Origin: Bacteroidales bacterium
GTDB lineage: Bacteria; Bacteroidota; Bacteroidia; Bacteroidales; Tenuifilaceae
Reading direction: 5' to 3'
NCBI GenBank assembly: GCA_011045955.1
Contig: DSBV01000082.1
Coordinates: 1-36,847, forward strand
Length of the DNA stretch: 36,847 nucleotides
This document shows, in pieces, positions 16,006-24,128 of this stretch; the stretch's first letter is position 1; the number at the start of each line of letters is the position of its first letter. The notes under the pieces were generated by a model, which saw only the letters and a program-made list of their open reading frames with translations, was not told the origin of the DNA and ran no database searches. The position numbers and the translations under genes were made by a program.

Positions 16006-16548
16006 TTAGAGCCAAGTTATAAGATACTCGTCGAACTCCGCACCTTTGCTTTCCTCCTTAACTAATTTTACCTGAACCCCATATACCTTGCATTTTCGCA
16101 CCAGAGTATCGAGCAACCCTACCTGAACATGAGTGTTGAATAGCTGGGTTTTTCGCATTTGAATAGATTTTTCAGTATGTGCGACTATTTCCCAACCTCT
16201 TCGTTTCGGATCCTTTACACCTTTCTGTGCCAGCAAAACCAATGCGTTCATTACATCCAGCGGCTTACTCTCGGCATTTACCATATTGGTTTCGAGCATT
16301 AGGCTGTAGGTTGATTCACCAATCCTACGGCCAATTTTAATTAGGTTAAATTGTCCCAGCTTCCTTTCAATCCAGCTACATAGCTCCACGTAAACCTTGA
16401 ATGGAATTTTGTTAGTAGGTTTCGTTAAATCGTAACCACTTACTATCTGAAATAAATCGGGATAATCTGCTTTTTTATCATGGTAACAACCTACAATATC
16501 ATTTATTGCCCAGGCATCAATGTAAATATCCTCAACTAACTCTTTCAT
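16006..16548 (-). CDS. Unrecognised 180-aa protein, possibly a small-ligand sensor
   Basis: I do not recognise this protein with confidence. It has 180 residues, no signal peptide and no membrane segment. It is acidic at the start and alternates amphipathic helices (KIPFKVYVELCSWIERKLG, RRIGESTYSLMLETNM) with a C-terminal alphabeta part ending in GAEFDEYLITWL. The order (helical bundle, a GW motif in RRGWEIV, a final I-x-W strand) loosely recalls V4R/HNOB-like ligand-binding folds, but this is an impression, not an assignment. It is convergent with hydA. ygeW lies upstream on the same strand but is separated by 252 bases with a terminator, so it is transcribed separately. Confidence 0.6.
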   Translation of the reverse strand: MKELVEDIYIDAWAINDIVGCYHDKKADYPDLFQIVSGYDLTKPTNKIPFKVYVELCSWIERKLGQFNLIKIGRRIGESTYSLMLETNMVNAESKPLDVMNALVLLAQKGVKDPKRRGWEIVAHTEKSIQMRKTQLFNTHVQVGLLDTLVRKCKVYGVQVKLVKEESKGAEFDEYLITWL

Positions 16549-16757
16549 TTTAATAAGTTTTAATCACATTAAAAATAGCATATTGTATGATTAAGCACCA
16601 ATACTTACCTCAAATTTAGAATTTATGAACAATAATTAATCCCTCTTTAGAATATTCAAATAATGGGGCTTGCAAAAAGCATGAATATTTAAGCTAAACA
16701 TAAAGTAAAAGATAATATTTGCAGTAAATACATTTTAGCAAAACCAATACCTGTTGG

Positions 16758-16786
16758 TAAAAAAAGCAGCACGCTAAGGTGCTGCT
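16758..16786 (-). terminator. Rho-independent terminator of ygeW
   Basis: AGCAGCAC and GTGCTGCT form an eight-base perfect stem around a six-base loop (16765-16786). On the minus strand it is followed by seven T, the ideal form for a gene ending at 16801 on that strand. The rest of 16549-16757 is AT-rich with no visible gene. Confidence 0.85.
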
Positions 16787-16800
16787 GATTAAAATGGGTA

Positions 16801-17988
16801 CTACCTTATAACTCTTGGCATATTCCTTTCAATAAGTTTTATAAGAATACCAGCGGGGTTTTTGAACCGATTGGTAAGCATCATGGCTGCAATAATGTAT
16901 GATTTAAAACCAGCTTCCTGATATGTTTTAATGCGATAACGCTCAAAGGTTTCCTTGCTTACCTCACCCTTAATGCACGATTCGCCCGAAATATCGGCTG
17001 GAAGGCAGTGCATGTAAAGGGCATCGGAATTCTTAGTTGCTTTACGAACCTGCTCATTGTACTCCCAATCCTTATACTTAGCGTTATTGGCTAAGCAAAC
17101 CTGCTCCAGCTTTTTTAAACCATTCCTATCGCCATTCATAAGTAGTTGGGTGCGCTGCTGCATGATATGAAATGGCGCCCAACTCTTAGGGTACACCATA
17201 TCGGCATCGCGCATGGCCTCGGTCATGCTGTAGTTAACCTTAAAGCTACCGCCACTTTGTGCGGCATTGTTTCTGGCAATTTCAACAATTTCAGGAATAA
17301 GGTCGTAGCCTTCGGGGTAGGCTAGCTCCACATTCATGCCAAAGCGGGTCATCAGGGCAATTATGCCCTGTGGAACCGAAAGAGGCTTACCGTAACTAGG
17401 CGAGTAAGCCCAGCTCATTACAATTTTTTTGCCTCGCAACGCTTCCAGTGAACCGTATTCGCTGATAAGGTGTAGCAGGTCGGCCATCGACTGGGTTGGG
17501 TGATCCATATCGCACTGCAGGTTCACAATGCCTGGCCTAACAGGCAGAACTCCCTGGGCAAAACCCTCGTCGAGAGCTTCGCCAACTTGGCGCATGTACT
17601 TGTTCCCCTCACCCAGGTACATATCATCGCGAATACCAATGAAATCGGATAGGAACGAAATCATGTTAGCGGTTTCGCGCACGGTTTCGCCGTGCGAAAT
17701 CTGCGATTTTTCCTCGTCCAACTCCTGAACTGCAAGCCCCAACAGATTTGCAGCCGAAGCAAACGAAAAACGAGTTCTTGTGGACTTATCCCTAAAATTT
17801 GAGATAGCTAAACCTGAATCGAATATGCGGAGCGAGATGTTTTCCTTACGCATCTCCTTAAGAATGGAAGCAACCTGTAGCACAACCTTTAGGTCGTCGT
17901 CGCTTTTCTCCCAAGTGAGCAAGAAATCTTTACCGCTTAGGTTTGGTTTGTAGTGATTTAACTCCGTTATTTTTCTAATTAAATCCAT
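16801..17988 (-). CDS. ygeW: Knotted carbamoyltransferase YgeW
   Basis: A 395-residue member of the aspartate/ornithine carbamoyltransferase superfamily. The carbamoyl-phosphate-binding motif is STRTR at 69-73, HPTQ is at 163-166 and HCLP at 327-330. The segment FSFASAANLLG after the first motif and MDHPTQSMADLLHL are typical of YgeW rather than OTC or ATC. YgeW is thought to act on ureido compounds such as 2,3-diureidopropionate, working in the phosphorolytic direction to give carbamoyl phosphate. A carbamate kinase would then recover ATP, but none is in this window. A strong terminator follows; ygeY lies 286 bases upstream on the same strand, with an inverted-repeat element between. Confidence 0.92.
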   Translation of the reverse strand: MDLIRKITELNHYKPNLSGKDFLLTWEKSDDDLKVVLQVASILKEMRKENISLRIFDSGLAISNFRDKSTRTRFSFASAANLLGLAVQELDEEKSQISHGETVRETANMISFLSDFIGIRDDMYLGEGNKYMRQVGEALDEGFAQGVLPVRPGIVNLQCDMDHPTQSMADLLHLISEYGSLEALRGKKIVMSWAYSPSYGKPLSVPQGIIALMTRFGMNVELAYPEGYDLIPEIVEIARNNAAQSGGSFKVNYSMTEAMRDADMVYPKSWAPFHIMQQRTQLLMNGDRNGLKKLEQVCLANNAKYKDWEYNEQVRKATKNSDALYMHCLPADISGESCIKGEVSKETFERYRIKTYQEAGFKSYIIAAMMLTNRFKNPAGILIKLIERNMPRVIR

Positions 17989-18073
17989 ATTTCAATGTTT
18001 TTATTCGTTTTTAATTATGTTAACTAATTTATCGTTGATAACAAATTTAAAATTTAAAATGACGGTACGGCTT

Positions 18074-18083
18074 ATTTTGTAAA
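18074..18083 (-). promoter_or_regulatory. Candidate Lrp-type half-site upstream of ygeW
   Basis: The minus strand reads TTTACAAAAT about 86 bases upstream of the ygeW ATG. It is identical to the right half of the motif at 7012-7031, with the next A also shared. The left half (TTTTCTATA) is not conserved here, so it is weaker than the other two sites. Confidence 0.25.
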
Positions 18084-18139
18084 TCAACAATCGAAATACC
18101 TGAAACAATGTCGTTTGGATAATAAGTCGGACTCTTCCT

Positions 18140-18214
18140 TTGTCATCCTGAGTTAAACGAAGGATCTCGACTTATCAATTGTTTTGAAATGTTTCGCTCC
18201 GCTCAACATGACAA
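18140..18214. repeat. 75-bp imperfect inverted-repeat element between ygeW and ygeY
   Basis: The ends TTGTCATCCTGAG and CTCAACATGACAA are inverted copies with a two-base change. The inside contains GGATCTCGAC and GCTCCGC. The left end resembles the GTCATTCCGAG core inside the large dispersed repeats (5147 and about 24200), so it belongs to a REP- or MITE-like family. It lies between two genes on the same strand and may act as a transcript-processing hairpin. Confidence 0.6.
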
Positions 18215-18274
18215 TTAACCTTAACTAAACGGCTTTGATACCTGTTTCACAATTCAATTTGTGCAATGCGTAAC

Positions 18275-19462
18275 CTAAATCTCATATGCGAAGGCAGTAT
18301 AAAAGGCAGCAGCTGCCACCAAATCGCTAATGGGAACTTTCTCGTTAGGTGCATGAGCAAGCACCTCATTGCCGGGGCCAAAACCAATGGTTGGTATTCC
18401 ATAAAAACCACAAGTCATTATGCCATTGGTGGAAAAGGTCCACTTATCAACCTTTGGAGCATTGCCGAAAAGTTTTTGGAAAGTGCTTACGCCTTTCTGT
18501 ACAATCTCACTGTCCTCGGGCATTTTCCACGTTGGGTAGTATTTTTCCATTCCGTATTCCAGTCCAGTATAGGCCTTCTCTCTATAGTTTAGCACTTCCA
18601 CCTTGGCATTCATGCCCTTAATCAACTCTTCAATCTCGGCAACAGCGCTCTCCTTGGTTTCGCCCCAGGTAAGGCGTCTATCAAGATGAATTCGGGCATA
18701 GTCCGATACAGCGCAAAGCGAAGGGCTACTGGAAACGAACTCCGTAACGGTGATGCTTCCTTTCCCCAGAAACTCATCGACCTTAAGGCGCTCATCCAGC
18801 TTTTCAACCTCGAGGGCTACCTTTGAAGCCATGTAAATGGCATTTTTCCCTCTTTCGGGTGCTGAACCATGAGCGGAAACACCGTAAAAATGAACCTGTA
18901 TTTCCATTCTGCCGCGGTGCCCCCTGTAAATATTAAGGTTTGTAGGCTCAGTGCTTATTACAAAATCGGGGCTTATTTTATCCTCCTCCACAATATACTT
19001 CCAGCAAAGTCCGTCGCAATCCTCTTCCATCACGCTACCTACAAAGTATATGGTTAAATCCCTGTTAAAACCAAGTTCCTTAAGTATTTTGCCAGCCGTC
19101 ACAAATGAAGCAGGGCCACCTTCCTGGTCAACAGTTCCGCGACCATGTACATACCCATCGCGAAGTTCGCCTCCCAAGGGATCGAACTCCCAGTTCTCCA
19201 GATTTCCTATATCAACGGTATCCATATGGCCATCAATGGCAAGAATACGCTTGCCATTGCCAATTCGACCAATTACATTCCCAAGCCCATCGATAAAAAC
19301 CTCGTCAAAACCAGCCTCCTCCATTTGACTTTTCAGCTCCTGCTGCACATTGCGCTCCTGCGCACTTAAGGATTTAATCTGAACCAAACGGGACAGATTA
19401 CGTGCAGTATAATCGGCATATTTCTCCGATAACTCCTTTATCTTACTATATACGTCGCTCAT
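18275..19462 (-). CDS. ygeY: YgeY-family metallohydrolase (M20 peptidase-like)
   Basis: About 395 residues from ATG 19462. It is an M20/ArgE-DapE-type dimetal hydrolase: GHMDTVD, GRGTVDQEGG, the catalytic Glu pair in MEEDCDG, STEPT and the C-terminal His of LAHAPNE are all present. The dimerisation domain follows YGVSAHGSAPERG. YgeY is a regular member of purine/urate clusters and probably hydrolyses an N-carbamoyl or amide bond on a diaminopropionate derivative. The open frame extends 27 codons upstream to 19543, but that extension is AT-driven and lacks family similarity; MSDVYSKIKEL is the typical N-terminus. It is divergent from xdhC. Confidence 0.9.
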   Translation of the reverse strand: MSDVYSKIKELSEKYADYTARNLSRLVQIKSLSAQERNVQQELKSQMEEAGFDEVFIDGLGNVIGRIGNGKRILAIDGHMDTVDIGNLENWEFDPLGGELRDGYVHGRGTVDQEGGPASFVTAGKILKELGFNRDLTIYFVGSVMEEDCDGLCWKYIVEEDKISPDFVISTEPTNLNIYRGHRGRMEIQVHFYGVSAHGSAPERGKNAIYMASKVALEVEKLDERLKVDEFLGKGSITVTEFVSSSPSLCAVSDYARIHLDRRLTWGETKESAVAEIEELIKGMNAKVEVLNYREKAYTGLEYGMEKYYPTWKMPEDSEIVQKGVSTFQKLFGNAPKVDKWTFSTNGIMTCGFYGIPTIGFGPGNEVLAHAPNEKVPISDLVAAAAFYTAFAYEI

Positions 19463-19558
19463 TTTATGTTGATTTTGGTACTCAAAATTATTTTTAATTC
19501 TACACATTAAAGCAATGAGTATTGATAATTTTTGTAATACCATTTAAATATAGATATT

Positions 19559-19578
19559 TTTTCTATACATTACAAAAT
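19559..19578 (+). promoter_or_regulatory. Candidate Lrp-type operator, site 2 (ygeY/xdhC divergent region)
   Basis: TTTTCTATA-CA-TTACAAAAT matches site 1 (7012-7031) at 18 of 20 positions. About 30 bases away an inverted half, ATTTTTGTAAT (19528-19538), is also present, giving a pair of inverted half-sites in the middle of the divergent promoter region. Confidence 0.4.
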
Positions 19579-19617
19579 TATTATGCCTTTAATCTTCATT
19601 ATAACTAAATTGAAAGA

Positions 19618-19625
19618 TATTTTTG
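19618..19625 (+). promoter_or_regulatory. Candidate -7 element of xdhC (TATTTTTG)
   Basis: TATTTTTG fits TAnnTTTG and ends 53 bases before ATG 19679. No clear -33 element is visible at the expected spacing. Confidence 0.3.
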
Positions 19626-19678
19626 CCTAAAAAAATCCTTAGGGAATATCTTAATAAATTTACAAAAAAAAAATAAAC

Positions 19679-20638
19679 ATGGGTATGATTTGGCAATTTA
19701 TTAGTTCAAAAATTGAGCAAAATATTGATGTTTACCTAATTACCGTTGCCGAAACGCTGGGGAGTAGCCCTGGCAAGGTTGGTTTTAAAATGGCTGCGGC
19801 TGCCGATGGCAGCCTATATGGCTCAATTGGTGGGGGAATAATGGAATACCAGCTGGTAGAACTTGCACGAAAGGAGTTAAAATCCAAATCTGGCATCAGC
19901 TTCTTAAAACGACAGGTGCATTCACATGATGCCGGAGAGGACAAATCGGGGATGATTTGCTCTGGCGAGCAAACCCAAATTTTCAACTACTTATCCAAGG
20001 CTAATAATGAAAATGTAAAAAAAATCATTGAACTCATTGAAAATAATAAGCCTGGCAAAATAATACTAACAAACAGTGGGATAGATATCTATACGGGGGA
20101 ATCCCATTTAAACACTATCGATATTGAGTTCCAAAAGAATGAAAACGCTTTCCGATACAGTGAGCCCATTGAGATTAAGGAAACCGTTTATATTTTTGGT
20201 GCTGGTCATATTAGTGTTCCCTTGTCGCAAATACTTGCCATACTGGATTTTAGAGTTGAGGTGTACGATAACCGTAAAGAATTAAGCACATTCATTCAGA
20301 ACAACTATGCCCACAAAAAGGAGGTTATTGATTACAAGCATGTTTCAGAGCTTATTCCTGAAGGTAAAAATTCGTATGTGGTGATTATGACTTTTGGCCA
20401 CAAGTTTGATGAGATAGTCTTGAAACAATTACTAAAAAAAAATATCAAATACCTTGGCATGATAGGCAGTAAAAGCAAGGTGACAACCATTTTCGAAAAC
20501 CTTATTAGCGAAGGCTTTAGCAAGGATAAAGTGGAAAGGGTTTGCTCGCCCATTGGATTACCGATAGGTGGACAAACCCCCGCTGAAATTGCAGTGAGCA
20601 TTGCTGCTCAAATAGTTGAATGGCGCAATAAACGGTAA
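19679..20638 (+). CDS. xdhC: XdhC/CoxI-family molybdenum cofactor insertion protein
   Basis: A 319-residue protein with the two XdhC domains. The N-terminal XdhC_CoxI domain includes AETLGSSPGKVGFKM and GSIGGGIMEYQLVELA. The C-terminal Rossmann domain begins with VYIFGAGHISVPL (about 170) and ends with the conserved SPIGLPIGGQTPAEIAVSIAAQI. XdhC binds molybdenum cofactor, helps its sulfuration and inserts it into xanthine dehydrogenase. It would serve the fused hydroxylase at 9902, together with MocA at the other edge of the locus. An acidic/charged segment of about 50 residues joins the domains. It is divergent from ygeY; its stop is two bases from that of the convergent DUF2807 gene. Confidence 0.92.
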   Translation: MGMIWQFISSKIEQNIDVYLITVAETLGSSPGKVGFKMAAAADGSLYGSIGGGIMEYQLVELARKELKSKSGISFLKRQVHSHDAGEDKSGMICSGEQTQIFNYLSKANNENVKKIIELIENNKPGKIILTNSGIDIYTGESHLNTIDIEFQKNENAFRYSEPIEIKETVYIFGAGHISVPLSQILAILDFRVEVYDNRKELSTFIQNNYAHKKEVIDYKHVSELIPEGKNSYVVIMTFGHKFDEIVLKQLLKKNIKYLGMIGSKSKVTTIFENLISEGFSKDKVERVCSPIGLPIGGQTPAEIAVSIAAQIVEWRNKR

Positions 20639-20640
20639 TT

Positions 20641-21324
20641 TTACTGTTCAATGATGGTGGCGCCAACCAGCGTTTTAATTTTTTTCTGTTCAGGGTTTCC
20701 TGTATAGGTCAAACTTCCACCGGTTCGAACATTGGCATCAATTAGCTCCGAGGCATGTACCTTTGCGCTGGCTCCTGTGCTAACTTTTACAAAGGTTTTA
20801 GTAGAAATCAGGTCGATTGCGGAAAGAATACCTCCAGTATTAACGCTTGCCTCATAGCTATTCACTTTACCCCTAAGGCGTACGGTTGAGCCCTGCCCTA
20901 CGGTTAAATCGGCCGTTTCAGCAACAAGTACACCATCCAACTCGGAACTGGTATTTACCTTAATGGATACATTAGTTGCCCTGAGGGTATCCTGAAGGCT
21001 CACCGATGCCGCTGCCGATACGGCAATGGAGCTCAATTCCTTATAGGTGATGTACACGTTGGCAATAACCCTATCGTAAAGTTTGCCCTTAAGCATCAGT
21101 TCAAGGGTATTAGCGCTTACCTTAACTGAAATGTCCGATGCAGGAATGCCTTGTGTTTCAACCTTGGCGCTAAGGGAATCGCCTTTAACAAGAAATACCT
21201 TAAACTCGCCCCAAACCCGTAGTTTATCGAAGTCATTTAGTGAGTAAACTGCGGTTTGCTGTGCATATCCTATAACCGATACCAGAGAAATACCCAGTGC
21301 TACAATTATTTTTTTCATAGACAT
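20641..21324 (-). CDS. Head-GIN domain (DUF2807) secreted protein
   Basis: A 227-residue exported protein. A signal peptide (MKKIIVALGISLVSVIGYAQ) precedes a right-handed beta-helix-like DUF2807 domain made of short repeated strands with Ser/Thr/Val-rich turns (FDKLRVWGEFKVFLVKG, then ISVKVSANTLELMLKG, then VRLRGKVNSYEASVNTGG). The domain is very common in Bacteroidota; its function is not established, with an adhesin or envelope role suggested by its fold. The second Met (21318) is an equally good start. TACTTTTG (21344-21351, minus strand) fits the -7 consensus 20 bases upstream. Confidence 0.85.
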   Translation of the reverse strand: MSMKKIIVALGISLVSVIGYAQQTAVYSLNDFDKLRVWGEFKVFLVKGDSLSAKVETQGIPASDISVKVSANTLELMLKGKLYDRVIANVYITYKELSSIAVSAAASVSLQDTLRATNVSIKVNTSSELDGVLVAETADLTVGQGSTVRLRGKVNSYEASVNTGGILSAIDLISTKTFVKVSTGASAKVHASELIDANVRTGGSLTYTGNPEQKKIKTLVGATIIEQ

Positions 21325-21343
21325 TTGTTTTAAACCTTACTGT

Positions 21344-21351
21344 CAAAAGTA
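21344..21351 (-). promoter_or_regulatory. Candidate -7 element of the DUF2807 gene (TACTTTTG)
   Basis: On the minus strand TACTTTTG fits TAnnTTTG and ends 20 bases before the start at 21324. No well-spaced -33 element is seen. Confidence 0.4.
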
Positions 21352-21444
21352 ACAATCAAATTCCATTCCAATTAGCAATTAACCTTTTTTATCGGTCGAA
21401 CAAAAGGGGACTATTCGTTGTTTTTTACACAAAGCCTTGACAAA

Positions 21445-21906
21445 ATGACAACTTTCATATCAATTTTAGTAGCAGTAATTTCGTTGTGTGCCTGCACACA
21501 AAACATAAAAGATAGCAACATGAAAAACGATGGTTTACGAAATAAATTAACCGATATGCAGTTTTATGTAACCCAGCAAAAGGGTACCGAACGCCCCTTT
21601 ACTGGCGAGTACTGGAATCATTTTGAACCGGGTACATATGTTTGCGTATGCTGTGGGGCAGAGCTGTTCCAAAGCGACACCAAATTCCACTCAAGTTGCG
21701 GGTGGCCAAGTTTTTTCGATAGTAAGTTTGTTGATAACATCAAATTCCAAAAGGATTTGAGCTATGGTATGGTTCGAACTGAGGTGCTTTGTAAAAATTG
21801 CGGCGCACACCTTGGGCATGTATTCAACGATGGCCCCGAGCCAACCGGTATAAGGTATTGTATCAACTCAGCTTCGCTAAAATTCATACCAAACAAAAAG
21901 GAATAG
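21445..21906 (+). CDS. msrB: Lipoprotein methionine-R-sulfoxide reductase MsrB
   Basis: A 153-residue protein from ATG 21445. The zinc site is formed by two CxxC pairs (Cys67/70 in CVCCG, Cys116/119 in CKNCG). The catalytic Cys139 is in [12 protein letters not shown], and CGWPSF and LGHVFNDGP are the usual MsrB signatures. MsrB repairs methionine-R-sulfoxide in proteins. The N-terminus is a hydrophobic segment ending in SLCAC, a lipobox-like sequence, so this copy is probably an envelope-anchored lipoprotein acting outside the cytoplasm. The upstream TTG start (21418) would place extra residues ahead of the signal and is less likely. The LON-domain gene follows after three bases. Confidence 0.88.
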   Translation: MTTFISILVAVISLCACTQNIKDSNMKNDGLRNKLTDMQFYVTQQKGTERPFTGEYWNHFEPGTYVCVCCGAELFQSDTKFHSSCGWPSFFDSKFVDNIKFQKDLSYGMVRTEVLCKNCGAHLGHVFNDGPEPTGIRYCINSASLKFIPNKKE

Positions 21907-21909
21907 TCA

Positions 21910-22512
21910 ATGGGTAGTACCACAAAATACATGGCAATGTTTCCGCTACAGGTGTTTCTCCTGCCGGGCGAAGAAATTCCTTTACGCATCTTTGAACCCC
22001 GCTACAAACAGCTCATTAACGAATGCAAAGAAACTGGCGATACCTTTGGTATTCCATACGTCAGTAACGATGATATTAAATCCTATGGAAGCGAGGTTGA
22101 ACTGGTAAACATTGTCGCCAAGAACAGCTTAGGCGAGATGGTAATTCTGATTAAAGCCATTTCAAACTTTCACCTTTTAAATTTCAAGGAAAAATTACCC
22201 AACAAGCTCTATGGTGGTGGAATAATTGAATATATCGACGATAAGTTTACCACTACCAACCCCGAACTGGTAGTACTGGTTAAAAAATTAAACCTAAATC
22301 TCGATCCTGTTATGGGCTCGCTAATTACTGGGGATTCTGTAAACCTGATGAATGTTGCCAAAGCAATACAGCTCGATTCCAACGAAAAATATACGTTCTA
22401 TGCCTTGCGTAATGAACAACAAATGGTAAACTATCTAATAAAAAGGCTTAGGTTCATTGAACATATCCAAATGCAGGAAAAACTTCTGGAAAACAATTTC
22501 AGCTTAAACTAG
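21910..22512 (+). CDS. LON substrate-binding (N-terminal) domain protein
   Basis: A 200-residue protein covering only the LON N-terminal domain (PF02190-like) with no ATPase or protease part. The signature MFPLQVFLLPGEEIPLRIFEPRYKQLI is at residues 10-36; the typical helical C-terminal part (from about 130) ends in LIKRLRFIEHIQMQEKLL. Stand-alone LON-domain proteins are common and their role is not settled; they may bind unfolded protein or other partners. It starts three bases after the msrB stop, so the two are likely co-transcribed. Its last four bases overlap the 3' end of the convergent beta-lactamase-like gene. Confidence 0.85.
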   Translation: MGSTTKYMAMFPLQVFLLPGEEIPLRIFEPRYKQLINECKETGDTFGIPYVSNDDIKSYGSEVELVNIVAKNSLGEMVILIKAISNFHLLNFKEKLPNKLYGGGIIEYIDDKFTTTNPELVVLVKKLNLNLDPVMGSLITGDSVNLMNVAKAIQLDSNEKYTFYALRNEQQMVNYLIKRLRFIEHIQMQEKLLENNFSLN

Positions 22513-23828
22513 AATTTATCTTTCTCCACACATAACAAGTTTTGGTGTGGAACAGCCTTAATATACTTGTCGAATATCCTCAGGAAAAATCTATCGACTA
22601 CATAAGGGAAACGGGCGCCTTTCCAATGGCTTTGATTAGAAATAAAGGTAAGCGCATAGCCATCGGGACGGGAAACGACCAGTGCTGATGTTCCTGCCAT
22701 GGAACCTGAACGCCATAGCGTTCCATCATCCTTCACCCAACGCCAACCCAGTGGTTGAAACTTGCCATTATATGTTCCCTTCATGATATCAACCGACTTT
22801 TCTGAGAGAATATCGGGAAAATCATTTCCCCCATCAACAGCCATAACAAAGCGGGTAAGGCTTATGGGGGAAATAACCCAGCCACCGGCTGCTCCAAGCG
22901 CACGTACATCGTTTCCGCCCCTCGATTTTAGAACACTTTGCATTGAGCCATCAAAAGGAGTTACCTTTTCGGCCTCGGGCACTTCGTAATATCGGACCTC
23001 ATTATCGTACCTTAAACTATCCCAGTTATTGGCTAAATGTGCATCGTAGATGTTAAGGGGTTCAAAGATTTCATCTTTAACAAAACTCTCATAATCCTTT
23101 CCCGATGCTTTTTCGATAACCCTTTGCAGTATCACAAAACCAATATTGCTGTATGAGTTATGAGTACCGGGTTGAAAGTGAAGTCTTTTTGAAAGGGCAA
23201 ACACAATATAGTCATCAACATCCAAAGGCAAATCCTTACCAAGCTCCCGGGCAATAGCATCCTTTATGAAAAGGTGATCGCCCCAACGGGGAGTCCAGCC
23301 GCCTGAGTGGTTTAATAGGTTATGAACAGTAATCTCTTCTACCCTTTTATCCTTATAGTGTAGGAACTTTTCGTCGCTAAGAATACCGTCAGGGCCAAAA
23401 ACCCTATCATTAAGCCTTAACTTACCCTCCTCAACAAGTTTCATAACGGCTGCGGCTGTGATAAGTTTGGAAATGCTAGCCACACGCATAATATGGTATG
23501 GTTGCATAGCAATACTCTCTTCCTTATTAGCCATGCCAAAGCTACGTGCATAAATTATCCTCCCCTTATGGGCTATACAAAAGGTTGCACCAACCAATCC
23601 CCACTTATTTACAAACTGCTCAAACTGGCTATTTATTGCAGAATACTCATGGCCGTTGGTAAGAGAATTTTTTACACTCAGTAAATCAACCTTTGCGTAT
23701 TTCGATGTCTCAGCAATTGAAAATGCCAAAGTCCTATTATTTTTTTTCAGGTAGATACCAATGGAAAATGCCAGTAATCCTACTAGTAATGCTAAAGGCA
23801 GAAGCATCGATTTCCTTTCGTTTACCAT
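22509..23828 (-). CDS. Serine beta-lactamase-like hydrolase (class C/PBP4* family), membrane-anchored
   Basis: About 439 residues from ATG 23828. An N-terminal hydrophobic segment (MLLPLALLVGLLAFSIGIYL) anchors or exports it. The beta-lactamase/esterase catalytic motifs are SISK (Ser118, Lys121) and Tyr-Ser-Asn (226-228 in HNSYSNIGFV). WRSGSMAG near the C-terminus stands where the KTG-type motif is expected. Family members act as peptidases or esterases on peptidoglycan or small substrates; most are not antibiotic-resistance enzymes. The frame also opens at ATG 23873, but TATCTTCG (23855-23862, minus strand), a near match to the -7 consensus, lies inside that extension and favours the shorter form. 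It is convergent with the LON-domain gene. Confidence 0.85.
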   Translation of the reverse strand: MVNERKSMLLPLALLVGLLAFSIGIYLKKNNRTLAFSIAETSKYAKVDLLSVKNSLTNGHEYSAINSQFEQFVNKWGLVGATFCIAHKGRIIYARSFGMANKEESIAMQPYHIMRVASISKLITAAAVMKLVEEGKLRLNDRVFGPDGILSDEKFLHYKDKRVEEITVHNLLNHSGGWTPRWGDHLFIKDAIARELGKDLPLDVDDYIVFALSKRLHFQPGTHNSYSNIGFVILQRVIEKASGKDYESFVKDEIFEPLNIYDAHLANNWDSLRYDNEVRYYEVPEAEKVTPFDGSMQSVLKSRGGNDVRALGAAGGWVISPISLTRFVMAVDGGNDFPDILSEKSVDIMKGTYNGKFQPLGWRWVKDDGTLWRSGSMAGTSALVVSRPDGYALTFISNQSHWKGARFPYVVDRFFLRIFDKYIKAVPHQNLLCVEKDKF

Positions 23829-23890
23829 TGCGATTAAAATGAGACTTTGCGCTGCGAAGATATAAAAAACCATATTCGTAAATAGTTCCT

Positions 23891-24101
23891 CGCTGTTCGT
23901 GAATTGAAAAGGAACGCTGACTACGCCGATTTAGAAGATTTACACTGTGAAACTCAGTGTAAAATCTGTGCAACACTGTGATACTAATTAAGTTGATTGT
24001 TGATAGTTGATTGTAAATTCAACAGAATGCAGGTAACAAAAATTGAGTTGATAAGCGCAAATATACAGCCAGCCAAGCACAAAACGCTAAACACTAAACA
24101 C
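23891..24101 (-). repeat. Dispersed intergenic repeat, copy B
   Basis: Read on the minus strand it starts with GGTGTTTAGTGTTTAGCG, then GTGCTTGGCTGGC, a TATCAACTCAA part, a CACAGTGTTGCACAG region and CAGCGTTCCTTTTCAATTCA. These blocks follow the same order as in copy A (4929-5265). The right-hand GTCATTCCGAG core of copy A is missing here. Together with copy C it fills the 23874-24414 gap, in which I see no gene. Confidence 0.75.
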
Positions 24102-24128
24102 CTCTCTGTGCACTGCTCACTAAATATT

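Noticed and set aside
19463-19543. Upstream extension of ygeY
   Set aside because: The 27 extra codons lie in the AT-rich divergent promoter region and do not match the family N-terminus.
22509-23828. Antibiotic-resistance beta-lactamase
   Set aside because: It has only general serine hydrolase motifs (SISK, YSN) of the broad PBP4*/esterase family; resistance cannot be claimed.
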